Source of the DNA: an uncultured Caryophanales bacterium
Lineage (GTDB): Bacteria > Bacillota_I > Bacilli_A > RFN20 > CAG-826
Length of the DNA stretch: 12,872 nucleotides
Assembly: GCA_937895315.1 (NCBI GenBank)
Contig: CALAWM010000102.1
Location: 1 to 12,872 of the forward strand
Direction: 5' to 3'
Numbering within the stretch: the stretch's first letter is position 1; each line of letters begins with the position of its first letter. Below, piece after piece: positions 1 to 6,829 of the stretch. The position numbers and the translations under genes were made by a program. The notes beneath the pieces were generated by a model that saw nothing but the letters and a program-made list of their open reading frames with translations, was not told the origin of the DNA and ran no database searches.

Positions 1-1
1 A

Positions 2-466
2 GCATCAACCGTTGGCGTCCCTTTAGAAAATTCGTTTGTCCTTAAAAATGGGGAAACGCTTGAACTTCGAAACGGCAAAGTAACAAGAGGACGTAGTTTC
101 CCGGTCGCCGATATTTATTTAGATGGAAATTCGACCGAAGGAATGAGTAAAGCCGTCTTAACTGACCGGCGCCAACTTAACCAAGACGGAATGGTCACAG
201 TTTTAATCGCGGTTGATCCGAAAAGTAATAAACTTCTCGTTCCCGCCGAACTTTATAGTCGCGGCTTTATAAGTTGGAGTGTTAGTAATCTTTTACCAAA
301 AGCCGAAGCCCATATCAACAAAGTACTTACCAAGTTATATTCAGAAAAAACAACGACCTTTGGAGAAGTTAAAAACATTGTTCGTGATGAATTAGAACCG
401 TTTTTCCTAGAAATGACCGGAAGAAAACCAATGATTATTCCTGTTATTATGTCGAAGGTGGCTTAA
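2..466 (+). CDS. rnj: Ribonuclease J, C-terminal part (5' truncated by window edge)
   Basis: The reading frame is open from base 2, well upstream of the first internal ATG at 143, so this is the end of a longer gene, not a 107-residue protein. The translated piece matches the C-terminal part of RNase J: a segment with G-V-P-L-E-N then an L-K-N-G-E turn, the D-R-R-Q-L-N-Q-D-G-M core strand, an S-R-G-F-I motif, then a helical C-terminal domain ending in I-I-P-V-I-M. RNase J enzymes are metallo-beta-lactamase/beta-CASP ribonucleases with 5'-exonuclease and endonuclease activity in mRNA decay and rRNA maturation in Firmicutes. The metal-binding HxHxDH part lies outside the window. Firmicutes often have J1 and J2; this fragment does not let me say which. 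It ends 1 bp before maf, so the two are very likely cotranscribed. Confidence 0.85.
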   Translation, partial: ASTVGVPLENSFVLKNGETLELRNGKVTRGRSFPVADIYLDGNSTEGMSKAVLTDRRQLNQDGMVTVLIAVDPKSNKLLVPAELYSRGFISWSVSNLLPKAEAHINKVLTKLYSEKTTTFGEVKNIVRDELEPFFLEMTGRKPMIIPVIMSKVA

Positions 467-467
467 T

Positions 468-1007
468 ATGTTTATCCTTGCCTCTAAATCACCGCGGCGC
501 CAAGAATTATTAAAACTCATTGTTAAAGATTTTAAAATTATGGTCCCCGATATTGATGAAAACATGAGTGTCAGTATTCCAAGTGATACCGCCAAAATTA
601 TTTCAAAATTTAAAGCCTATAAAATATTTGCCGATAATCCCACAGCTACCGTTTTAGCGTGTGACACCATTGTCGTGATTGAAGGTGAATTATTAGGGAA
701 ACCAAAAAACGCCGAAGATGCCTATCGGATGTTACGGAAATTAAGCGGTAAAAAACATCATGTTATAAGTGGTTTTACTTTATTAAGTCCCAACTTAGAA
801 ATAAATAAAAATATCGTCACCGAAGTCTATTTTAATACGCTTAGTGACGAAACAATTGAAGCATATATTAATACTGGTTCCCCGTTTGATAAAGCCGGGG
901 CTTATGGTATTCAAGATGAAAATTTTAATTTAGTAAGTCGAATTAAAGGTAGTTATTATAATGTCATGGGTCTTCCTGTTGAGGCATTACGGAAGGTTAT
1001 CAAATAG
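468..1007 (+). CDS. maf: Maf family nucleoside triphosphate pyrophosphatase
   Basis: 179 residues, close to the usual 185-195 of Maf proteins. Visible family motifs: A-S-K-S-P-R-R at 5-11, A-C-D-T at 64-67 (catalytic Asp66), L-G-K-P at 76-79, S-G-F at 101-103, and the long block around D-K-A-G-A-Y-G-I at 141-148 continuing to N-V-M-G-L-P at 165-170. Maf hydrolyses non-canonical or pyrimidine NTPs to the monophosphate and pyrophosphate, acting as a house-cleaning enzyme; in B. subtilis it is linked to septum and division control. The ATG follows the RNase J stop by 1 bp, and an AAGGTGG-like ribosome binding site lies inside the RNase J 3' end, which supports this start and translational coupling. 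Its last 21 bp overlap, on the opposite strand, the ancestral end of the frameshifted EIIB-like gene. Substrate preference is not readable here. Confidence 0.93.
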   Translation: MFILASKSPRRQELLKLIVKDFKIMVPDIDENMSVSIPSDTAKIISKFKAYKIFADNPTATVLACDTIVVIEGELLGKPKNAEDAYRMLRKLSGKKHHVISGFTLLSPNLEINKNIVTEVYFNTLSDETIEAYINTGSPFDKAGAYGIQDENFNLVSRIKGSYYNVMGLPVEALRKVIK

Positions 1008-1108
1008 ACTTGCGACTTCTTTATTCACTAATAAGACAAGTTTAGATTGCATCACAATAACACGGTCCACGCCGTGTTTTTTTAGTTCTAGCAAGGCTTG
1101 GATCTTTT
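987..1108 (-). pseudogene. Out-of-frame C-terminal half of the EIIB-like protein
   Basis: Read one base over from the 1042-1332 frame, this stretch is open from just after a TAA near 1108 down to a TAA at 987-989. It encodes L-L-E-L-K-K-H-G-V-D-R-V-I-V followed by M-Q-S-K-L-V-L-L-V and a short helix. That matches the second half of an EIIB domain (the LKKLG turn and the final beta strand of a hydrophobic V/I/L pattern), which the upstream frame lacks. The full span 987-1332 is 346 nt, one more than a multiple of three. In EIIB domains the conserved Asp and the LKK turn are usually about 8 residues apart; here only 16 nt separate them, so an 8-nt deletion fits better than a 1-nt insertion. The family spacing is from memory. 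A sequencing error or programmed shift is not excluded. Confidence 0.6.
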
Positions 1109-1332
1109 AAAGACACTGTTAATCTTGATCCCCGGAGAGTGACTTCTAAAATGTTTTCATTCCCGCCGAGAAGGGAGATAAAATGCTCTTTGTTAACGGA
1201 ATGTTCTTCAACTTTTTCTTCTTTTTTTAAGCGCGGAATAAAAAGGAAAAAAAGAACAAGAACGATGATTACCGAAAAAATGGTTAAAGCGATAAATAAG
1301 CCGTAATTGCTTAGAAATTCATTAAAAGTCAT
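1042..1332 (-). CDS. Small membrane-anchored PTS EIIB-like protein, frameshifted
   Basis: As it stands the frame gives 96 residues: one hydrophobic segment at about 11-33, a charged linker (34-48), then a partial EIIB-type fold with L-G-G-N-E-N-I at 55-61 and S-R-L-T-V-S-L-K-D at 69-77. This resembles the GGxxNI ... C-x-T-R-L ... kD core of glucose-type PTS EIIB domains, but the phosphorylated Cys is replaced by Arg67, so phosphotransfer is not expected. After residue 80 the sequence becomes unlike an EIIB domain (T-R-R-G-P-C-Y-C), while the +1 frame carries the missing half (see the pseudogene entry). Small EIIB-like proteins with an N-terminal membrane anchor are, from memory, common in Mollicutes and Erysipelotrichia and have no known function. 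The ATG lies 3 bp after the NAD kinase stop, with a GGAGGAT site inside that gene's last codons, so the two genes form an operon. Confidence 0.65.
   Translation of the reverse strand: MTFNEFLSNYGLFIALTIFSVIIVLVLFFLFIPRLKKEEKVEEHSVNKEHFISLLGGNENILEVTLRGSRLTVSLKDPSLARTKKTRRGPCYCDAI
1059..1083 (+). terminator. Intrinsic terminator of the rnj-maf transcript
   Basis: A 7-bp perfect stem AACACGG/CCGTGTT (1059-1065 and 1072-1078) is closed by a short loop and followed by a run of T to 1083. It lies about 50 bp after the maf stop. On the other strand the same bases encode the out-of-frame tail of the EIIB-like gene, where the T-run appears as an AAA AAA lysine pair. Confidence 0.85.
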
Positions 1333-1335
1333 ATA

Positions 1336-2130
1336 TTATCCTCCAAGGAATGTTTCGTTTAGTATAGTGGTATACGGCCGGTCATCACGGTGCATAATCT
1401 TTACTTTTTTATTACTTAAAAATACTTTAATGGTAAAGGGGGCGTCACTAAGTTTTTTCGTCAAACTATCATAGCCAAAGAAAGTAAAAGCATTTTCCCC
1501 TTTAAAAGTTAAAATATCTTTCTCGCCAATAATTAAAGGATTAACTAGGGGGCGATAAACACTATTGGCAATTGGAGCAATCTTTGTGTATTCAAGAAGG
1601 GGTAAATCACGATTAATAATTGCGCCACCCAGTGATTTGTTATAACCACTGCTTCCAAGTTGGGTCGCAACTAGTACTCCATTCCCGCGATATTTTTCTA
1701 AGAGGTCATTATTTAAAGAGACATCAAGCACTAAAGTATGGTGAATATTTTCAATCCGCACTTCATTCACGGCATAAAAATTACGTTTCTTGTTATTTTG
1801 AGTAATTTCCGCTTTAACAAGTCGATAACTATTAAAATTACATTTTTCTTCTTTAATTTTTGTGAAGACCATTTCTAAATCACTCGGCCGAAAATCGGCA
1901 AAAAACCCTAAGGAACCAGTGTGAATCCCGACAAAATTAATATCTTTCAATTTACGAAGATGTAAATGGACGGCTTTAAGAAAAGTGCCGTCGCCCCCGA
2001 TTGAAAAAACATATTCAGGATGATCATTATCTTCAATAAAACCAAAACGTTTCGCTAACGCCATTAAGGTTTTAGCGACTTCTTCACTTTGCGTATCTTC
2101 ACGCACAATTACACGATATTTTATTCCCAT
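1336..2130 (-). CDS. nadK: NAD kinase
   Basis: 264 residues, the normal length for Gram-positive NAD kinases. The diagnostic G-G-D-G-T-F lies at 45-50, followed by the V-N-E motif before the beta-sandwich domain, and by N-G-V-L-V-A-T-Q-L-G-S-S-G-Y-N, which corresponds to the family's D-G-x-x-x-S-T-P-T-G-S-T-A-Y-N block with modest changes. The enzyme phosphorylates NAD+ to NADP+ in the cytoplasm, the only route to NADP(H). The start is an ATG about 11 nt after an AAAGGAAGA ribosome binding site, with an extended -10 just upstream. It is transcribed divergently from the CYTH gene and is followed after 3 bp by the EIIB-like gene. In B. subtilis the equivalent gene (nadF/yjbN) lies near yjbK, the CYTH gene, which agrees with the arrangement here. 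Confidence 0.95.
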   Translation of the reverse strand: MGIKYRVIVREDTQSEEVAKTLMALAKRFGFIEDNDHPEYVFSIGGDGTFLKAVHLHLRKLKDINFVGIHTGSLGFFADFRPSDLEMVFTKIKEEKCNFNSYRLVKAEITQNNKKRNFYAVNEVRIENIHHTLVLDVSLNNDLLEKYRGNGVLVATQLGSSGYNKSLGGAIINRDLPLLEYTKIAPIANSVYRPLVNPLIIGEKDILTFKGENAFTFFGYDSLTKKLSDAPFTIKVFLSNKKVKIMHRDDRPYTTILNETFLGG

Positions 2131-2152
2131 AACTTTATAAATCTTCCTTTAT

Positions 2153-2161
2153 ATTGTATCA
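2153..2161 (-). promoter_or_regulatory. Extended -10 promoter of NAD kinase
   Basis: On the minus strand the string TGATACAAT is an extended -10 (TG-N-TACAAT, one mismatch to TATAAT). No good -35 is visible at 16-18 bp; TTACCT is the closest. The predicted start, about 7 nt on, gives a leader of roughly 16 nt that begins at the ribosome binding site. The divergent CYTH promoter must share this 55-bp gap; a CATAAT at 2160-2165 is a weak candidate for it. Confidence 0.45.
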
Positions 2162-2185
2162 TAATGATAGATTGAGGTAATAAAG

Positions 2186-2767
2186 ATGGCAACAAGTATT
2201 GAAATTGAAGCAAAAGCACTATTAACAAGAGATGAATATAACAAAGTTCTCGCCCATTTTATGTTAGATGTGGCTGATGGCTATATCCAAAAAAACTATT
2301 ATATTGATACCGAAAACCGTGATTTACGGAAGTTAGGATTAAGTCTTCGGATTCGGAAATTAAATGGCTATATCATGCAATTTAAACTACCGATGGCCGA
2401 GGGACTCCTTGAAAAATCACAAAACTTAGTCCGGGAACAATTTGATCTTTTCCAAAAAAAGCAAGAATTCCCCGAAGGTGATATTAGTGATTTTATCGAA
2501 AGTTTATACATTAATCCTAAAGATTTAAAAATCATTGCTAGTTTATCAACCTTACGGATTGAAAAAGAATACGAAGATCTCACTTTAGCGATTGATGAAA
2601 ATCGTTATGGCGAAAATCAAGACTATGAATTAGAAATGGAAGCAACTTCGATGCAAAAAGCCCGGACATTACTCAAAAAGATTTGTGACGAAGTCGGCAT
2701 TCCATATAAAGAAAACTTAGATAGTAAACAAAAAAGAGCAATTAATGCTCTTTCTTCACCAAAATAA
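2186..2767 (+). CDS. CYTH domain protein (YjbK-like)
   Basis: 193 residues, almost the size of B. subtilis YjbK (about 190). The N-terminal signature E-x-E-x-K is present as E-I-E-A-K at 6-10. Further charged residues typical of the eight-stranded triphosphate tunnel follow: R-I-R-K at 55-58, E-K-E near 125-127 and E-L-E near 148-150. CYTH (triphosphate tunnel metalloenzyme) proteins bind triphosphate-containing substrates with a divalent metal; members act as thiamine triphosphatase, adenylate cyclase or inorganic tripolyphosphatase, so the exact substrate is unknown. The ATG has a TTGAGG site about 8-9 nt upstream. Arginine is strongly CGG-biased (6 of 10 codons), which I take as the native pattern of this genome. 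Its 3' end carries, on the opposite strand, the terminator of spx. Confidence 0.85.
   Translation: MATSIEIEAKALLTRDEYNKVLAHFMLDVADGYIQKNYYIDTENRDLRKLGLSLRIRKLNGYIMQFKLPMAEGLLEKSQNLVREQFDLFQKKQEFPEGDISDFIESLYINPKDLKIIASLSTLRIEKEYEDLTLAIDENRYGENQDYELEMEATSMQKARTLLKKICDEVGIPYKENLDSKQKRAINALSSPK
2730..2753 (-). terminator. Intrinsic terminator of spx, inside the CYTH gene
   Basis: Read on the minus strand, an 8-bp perfect stem (AAAGAGCA and TGCTCTTT, 2753-2746 and 2740-2733) with a 5-nt loop runs into six T (complement of 2735-2730). On the plus strand the bases after the hairpin are TTTCTTC and the CYTH stop codon is still downstream, so it should act only on spx transcripts. Confidence 0.75.
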
Positions 2768-2781
2768 TTATTGATAATTAG

Positions 2782-3216
2782 TTATTCAATATCGCAATCA
2801 TCGCCTTCACAGGCTTCAAAATCGGCTGGTTTTGCCATTAATTCTTCTTCCATCTGGGCGCGTCTTTCGCGTGGGATGAAAGTCATTATTTCTTCACTGT
2901 TATAACCAACTTGGATCCGATGGGTATCAACCATTATCGGTCTTTTTAACACTGATGGATTTTCTTTAATGAATTTGACAACTTCACTCATTGTTAGGCT
3001 GTTGATATCAATATCCTTTTCCTTAATAACTTTACTTCGTGTGGAAATTATATCTTCAGTCCCATTTTCGGACTTATAAAGTATTTCCTTGAGTTCTTCT
3101 TCAGTTAAAGCAGCAGAAAAAATATTATGTTCTTCGTATGGAATCTGTTGTTCATCAAACCATTGTTTGACTTTTCGACACGAAGAACAACTAGGTGATG
3201 TATAAATTTTAATCAT
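2782..3216 (-). CDS. spx: Spx family transcriptional regulator
   Basis: 144 residues of the ArsC/Spx fold. The N-terminus I-Y-T-S-P-S-C-S-S-C-R-K has the redox CxxC pair at Cys10 and Cys13. Also present are Gly52, the S-T-R-S-K block with Arg60, Arg92 in K-R-P-I, and Q-V-G-Y-N at 102-106, all as in B. subtilis Spx. Spx binds the alpha subunit C-terminal domain of RNA polymerase and redirects transcription under disulfide stress; it is not an arsenate reductase. B. subtilis Spx has 131 residues; this one has an acidic tail ending in F-E-A-C-E-G-D-D-C-D-I-E with two more cysteines (136 and 141). The gene is monocistronic, with a strong promoter, an AGGAGGT ribosome binding site 5 nt before the ATG, and a terminator embedded in the convergent CYTH gene. 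Confidence 0.93.
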   Translation of the reverse strand: MIKIYTSPSCSSCRKVKQWFDEQQIPYEEHNIFSAALTEEELKEILYKSENGTEDIISTRSKVIKEKDIDINSLTMSEVVKFIKENPSVLKRPIMVDTHRIQVGYNSEEIMTFIPRERRAQMEEELMAKPADFEACEGDDCDIE

Positions 3217-3242
3217 GTGTACCTCCTTGTTTTCGCGTCTTT

Positions 3243-3271
3243 AATATATCTTATTTAAAGGGTAATTGCAA
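3243..3271 (-). promoter_or_regulatory. Promoter of spx
   Basis: On the minus strand TTGCAA (complement of 3266-3271) and TATATT (complement of 3243-3248) are separated by exactly 17 bp, each one or two mismatches from sigma-A consensus. The predicted leader is about 20 nt and contains the AGGAGGT site at 3221-3227. Confidence 0.75.
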
Positions 3272-3307
3272 TACCTTTTTTGAATGAAAGCGCAAAACCC
3301 GCCATTG

Positions 3308-3336
3308 TTGATAAAAAGTGTCAATTAGATTATAAT
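3308..3336 (+). promoter_or_regulatory. Promoter of trpS
   Basis: TTGATA (3308-3313), a 17-bp spacer and a perfect TATAAT (3331-3336) make one of the best promoters in the window. Transcription should start near 3343, giving a leader of about 14 nt with the AGGAGA site (3342-3347) at its very 5' end. There is no room for a T-box leader. Confidence 0.85.
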
Positions 3337-3356
3337 TTCATAGGAGATATTTTATT

Positions 3357-4334
3357 ATGCGTGTATTAAGTGGAATTAAACCTACGGGTAAACTAACTTT
3401 AGGTAACTACATTGGGGCCTTAAAGAACTTTGCAAAGTATCAAAATGAAAATGAAGTGTTTATTTTCATCGCCGACTTGCATGCTTTAACATTACCAATT
3501 GACCCCGAAGAATTACGAAATAACATCAAACTCATTACTGCTTTCTATTTAGCGGCCGGTCTTGATCCCGAAAAAGTTACTATTTTCAAACAAAGTGACG
3601 TCAGCGCCCATGCTGAATTAAACTGCATTTTACAAAACTATTTGTATATGGGTGAACTTAACCGAATGACCCAATTCAAAGAAAAAAGTCAAACGATGGA
3701 TAATAATGCCATTGGTTTAGGTTTATTTACTTACCCAGTCTTAATGGCGAGCGATATTTTACTTTATGAAGCTAATAAAGTCCCGGTTGGTGAAGATCAA
3801 GTTCAACACGTTGAAATAACCCGTGACCTTGTTAATCGCTTTAATAATCGTTACGGCAAAATATTAGTAATGCCTGAACCCGAAATTGCCAAAGTTGGAA
3901 AACGGATTATGTCCCTTAGTGAGCCGACGAAGAAAATGAGTAAAAGTGAAAATGATAAAGGCGACATCTTCTTAATCGATGATCTTAGTGTTATTCGCAA
4001 AAAGATTATGAGTGCGGTTACTGATTCCGGGAGTGAAATAAAAGTTGATATTGAAAATAAACCAGGAATTACCAATTTATTAACAATTTATGCAGCTTTA
4101 AAAGATATTAGTCTTGAAGCGGCCGAACTAGAATTTAAAGATGCACGTTATGGTGACTTTAAAAAAGCGGTGGCAGAAACCGTTATCAATATCATTGGTC
4201 CCTTCCAAGAACGCGCCCGTAAAGTTATTGAAAGTGGCGAAGTTGACCGTGTCTTAAACGAAGGCGCAATTAAAGCCGCGAAGGTTGCTAACATTACCTT
4301 ACATAAAGTACAGAAAGCAGTAGGATTAAAATAG
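3357..4334 (+). CDS. trpS: Tryptophan-tRNA ligase
   Basis: 325 residues, the normal size of bacterial TrpRS (class Ic aminoacyl-tRNA synthetase). The HIGH-type motif appears as T-L-G-N at 14-17, the TrpRS-specific G-E-D-Q-V-Q-H at 145-151, and the K-M-S-K-S loop at 193-197. The enzyme activates tryptophan with ATP and charges tRNA-Trp. The protein contains no tryptophan at all, so its own synthesis does not depend on charged tRNA-Trp. It starts at an ATG 9 nt after AGGAGA behind a strong promoter. The HAD gene follows after 2 bp, and both should end at the terminator at 5175-5198. Unlike B. subtilis trpS there is no T-box leader between promoter and gene. Confidence 0.96.
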   Translation: MRVLSGIKPTGKLTLGNYIGALKNFAKYQNENEVFIFIADLHALTLPIDPEELRNNIKLITAFYLAAGLDPEKVTIFKQSDVSAHAELNCILQNYLYMGELNRMTQFKEKSQTMDNNAIGLGLFTYPVLMASDILLYEANKVPVGEDQVQHVEITRDLVNRFNNRYGKILVMPEPEIAKVGKRIMSLSEPTKKMSKSENDKGDIFLIDDLSVIRKKIMSAVTDSGSEIKVDIENKPGITNLLTIYAALKDISLEAAELEFKDARYGDFKKAVAETVINIIGPFQERARKVIESGEVDRVLNEGAIKAAKVANITLHKVQKAVGLK

Positions 4335-4336
4335 AA

Positions 4337-5143
4337 ATGGACAAATACTTAATTGCCCTTGATTTAGATGGCACACTTTTAACTGACGACAAAAAAATTA
4401 CCCCAAAAACTAGGGACTATTTAAATGCTTTAAGTCGGGATGGCCATCACATTGTCATTGCCACCGGACGGCCGTTACGTGCCGCTTATGCTTATCAACA
4501 AGAACTAGGCGTCAACGCACCAATCGTCTCTTATAATGGCGCATTATCGTCTTTCCCAGGCAATAACAACTTCCCTAAACGGGTCCGAACTTTTGACCGC
4601 AATGTGTTACGGCAAATTGTGACGGAAATCGGCTATGAAATACTTGGCAATTTAATGGTTGAAACCGAAGAACACGTTTATTTATTACGTCATGATGAAG
4701 AATTAAATACGTTCTTCTGGAATGATCGGGGCATAATTCATTACGGTGATCCCTTCTCTAAACTTGAGGAAGATCCTTTAACCCTCATCTTCTTATTTAA
4801 TAACTTAAATGATGAAATGCGGGACTGTGTTCGTAAAGTTATCGCCAAATTTCCAGGTTACTATATTCGCTTCTGGCATTTATCAGGTTATGCCGAACTA
4901 TATCAAGATTTTTCCACCAAAAAAGAAGGTATTGAACATATTGCAAAATACCTAAATGTTCCACATTCTCACATTATTGCTGCGGGCGATGCCGAAAATG
5001 ATAAGGAAATGCTAGGGTGGGCAAATCACAGTATTTGGATGATTAACGGTGTCCAAAGTGTTCGAGATTATGCAAAAATGACCACCACTGAAGATAACAA
5101 CAATGATGGTCTTGTTAGTGCAATTAAAAGAGTAATTAAATAA
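4337..5143 (+). CDS. Cof-type HAD-IIB family phosphatase
   Basis: 268 residues, typical of the Cof/YwpJ-type HAD subfamily IIB with a C2 cap. Motif I is D-L-D-G-T-L starting at Asp9 (nucleophile Asp9, acid Asp11), motif II is I-A-T-G-R with Thr43, motif III is a lysine at 195/196, and motif IV is G-D-A-E-N-D at 217-222. Such enzymes dephosphorylate small phospho-metabolites (sugar phosphates, pyridoxal phosphate, flavin precursors); the substrate cannot be read from sequence. The start lies 2 bp after the trpS stop with only a weak AGGA-like site inside the trpS end, so translation is probably coupled. Its last 8 bp overlap the 3' end of the convergent phosphosugar mutase gene. Confidence 0.88.
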   Translation: MDKYLIALDLDGTLLTDDKKITPKTRDYLNALSRDGHHIVIATGRPLRAAYAYQQELGVNAPIVSYNGALSSFPGNNNFPKRVRTFDRNVLRQIVTEIGYEILGNLMVETEEHVYLLRHDEELNTFFWNDRGIIHYGDPFSKLEEDPLTLIFLFNNLNDEMRDCVRKVIAKFPGYYIRFWHLSGYAELYQDFSTKKEGIEHIAKYLNVPHSHIIAAGDAENDKEMLGWANHSIWMINGVQSVRDYAKMTTTEDNNNDGLVSAIKRVIK

Positions 5144-6827
5144 AGTGCGCTTTTAAATCGTTACTTAAAACTTCAAGGAGCGCTTGCGCTTCTTTTTTAT
5201 TATCACTGATGATTCCAAAGTAAATTTTGCACTTTGGTTCGGTACCACTTGGGCGAATGGAAATGGTGGTCCCACCTTCTAAGTAATAACGTAATACATC
5301 ACTTTGCGGAAGCGTTAAAGGCGTAACTTTGTCACCTTCAAAACTTTTGCTAACTAAGTAGTCATCACGTTTGATAACTTTAAGACCAGCAATTTCTGTG
5401 AGGGGATTATTACGTAAATTAGTTAACTTATCATGCATATCCTTTTGCCCTGCAGCCCCGGGAAAAGCAATCGATTTGGTAATGTCTAAATGATAGCCAT
5501 ATTTCGCATATAGTTCATCTAAAACAACATCTAGTGTTTTACCTTGTAAGTGATAATATAAAGCCATTTCGCTATATAGGACCAAAGCTTGAATGGCATC
5601 TTTATCACGCACAAAAGGTGCGGCTAAAAGACCATAACTTTCTTCATAGCCAAAGAAGAAATTATCTTCATTATTCAGGTCATCAAGCGCGAGTTGAGCG
5701 CCAATGTATTTAAAGCCCGTTAAGAATTCTTTTACTTTTAAACCGTAATTTCGGGCAACTTTTGGACCAAGTGTTCCGGTGACAATCGTTGTATATAAGT
5801 ACTTTCCTTCAATCTTTTCGCCTAATTCTAGGGCTGATTTGCAAAGATAATCAAGCAAAAGTGCGGCGCTTTCATTACCAGTTAGGTAATCAAAGTTACC
5901 TTCTTTATTACGAGAGACAATTCCTAAGCGGTCGGCATCAGGGTCGGTTGTAATAATAAGTTGCGCTCCTGTTGCCCGCGCATTTTTAATCGCTTCAATA
6001 TAGGCATCTTTTTCTTCGGGATTAGGACTTTTAGTGTTTTTAAAGTTAGGATCAGGATCCATTTGATCTTGGACCGGAACGACATCATAACCAATAACAT
6101 TGAGGGCACGCATTCCTAATTTACGGCCGGTGCCATGTTGTGGACTAAAGACAATACGGAAACCATTCTTTGGTTGATCACGGCGTAGTTGGATTCTCAT
6201 TACTTTCGCAAAATATGTTAATTCAACATCATCACTTAAGAGCGCATAATTATTTTGCACTTCGCCAAGTTTGATATCAAGAAAGTCTGGAAGTTTTTTA
6301 ATTTCGGCGAGTAAAAGATCAACTTTATCAGGGGTTAGTTGTGCCCCCGTTTGATCATATACCTTAAACCCGTTGTAGGTTTTCGGATTATGGGAAGCGG
6401 TAATAACAATACCGCCGATTGCATTAAGGTGACGCACTGCATAGCTTAATAATGGCGTTGGTTTAAGTTCATCAAATAAAAAGGTTTTAATACCAAGACT
6501 CCGTAAGGCATGACTTGCTTCATTTGTAAACTCTTTATTCATATGACGGTTATCATAAGCAATAACTACTCCACGCGTTTTAGCGTCTTCAAAATGTTTC
6601 ACTAAATAGTGCCCAAAGCCTAACGCCGCTTTACGAATTGTAAATATATTAAGACGGTTCGTGCCGGCACCTAAAAGACCACGCATTCCGGCTGTCCCAA
6701 ATTCAACATCTTGATAAAAAGCATCAGTTTTCGCTTTTTCACTCATGTTTTTTAATTCACGTAATAACTTCTTTGGCATTTCACTATGATTTAGCCAAGT
6801 TTCATAAAGTTGTTCAATATTTCTCAT
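5136..6827 (-). CDS. pgcA: Phosphoglucomutase / phosphosugar mutase (PgcA-like)
   Basis: 563 residues, close to B. subtilis PgcA (about 580) and to the eukaryotic PGM2-like group of alpha-D-phosphohexomutases. All four domain signatures are visible: the phosphoserine loop T-A-S-H-N-P at 143-148 (Ser145), the metal loop D-P-D-A-D-R at 295-300, the sugar-binding loop G-Y-E-E-S at 393-397, and the phosphate-binding R-P-S-G-T-E-P at 525-531. The enzyme interconverts glucose 1-phosphate and glucose 6-phosphate, feeding UDP-glucose, glycolipid and polysaccharide synthesis; some relatives prefer mannose or ribose phosphates. The ATG is 2 bp after the pseudouridine synthase stop, whose last codons supply the GGAGAG site, so the two form an operon. 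The C-terminal codons also carry the terminator of the opposing trpS-HAD transcript. Confidence 0.93.
   Translation of the reverse strand: MRNIEQLYETWLNHSEMPKKLLRELKNMSEKAKTDAFYQDVEFGTAGMRGLLGAGTNRLNIFTIRKAALGFGHYLVKHFEDAKTRGVVIAYDNRHMNKEFTNEASHALRSLGIKTFLFDELKPTPLLSYAVRHLNAIGGIVITASHNPKTYNGFKVYDQTGAQLTPDKVDLLLAEIKKLPDFLDIKLGEVQNNYALLSDDVELTYFAKVMRIQLRRDQPKNGFRIVFSPQHGTGRKLGMRALNVIGYDVVPVQDQMDPDPNFKNTKSPNPEEKDAYIEAIKNARATGAQLIITTDPDADRLGIVSRNKEGNFDYLTGNESAALLLDYLCKSALELGEKIEGKYLYTTIVTGTLGPKVARNYGLKVKEFLTGFKYIGAQLALDDLNNEDNFFFGYEESYGLLAAPFVRDKDAIQALVLYSEMALYYHLQGKTLDVVLDELYAKYGYHLDITKSIAFPGAAGQKDMHDKLTNLRNNPLTEIAGLKVIKRDDYLVSKSFEGDKVTPLTLPQSDVLRYYLEGGTTISIRPSGTEPKCKIYFGIISDNKKEAQALLEVLSNDLKAHFI
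5175..5198 (+). terminator. Intrinsic terminator of trpS-HAD, inside the pgcA gene
   Basis: AAGGAGCG (5175-5182), a CTTG tetraloop and CGCTTCTT (5187-5194) form an 8-bp stem with one G-U pair, followed by T to 5198. It lies about 30 bp past the HAD stop and within the C-terminal codons of the opposing mutase gene, where it encodes N-K-K-E-A-Q-A-L. Confidence 0.75.
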
Positions 6828-6829
6828 CC

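Noticed and set aside
143..466. A separate 107-residue protein
   Set aside because: The frame is open upstream to the window edge and the upstream residues continue the RNase J C-terminal fold, so this is the tail of a larger gene.
2782..3216. Arsenate reductase (ArsC)
   Set aside because: The CxxC pair, Gly52, Arg60 and Arg92 match Spx; no ars genes are nearby.
3217..3356. T-box or other riboswitch before trpS
   Set aside because: A strong promoter lies only about 14 nt from the ribosome binding site and start, leaving no leader to fold.
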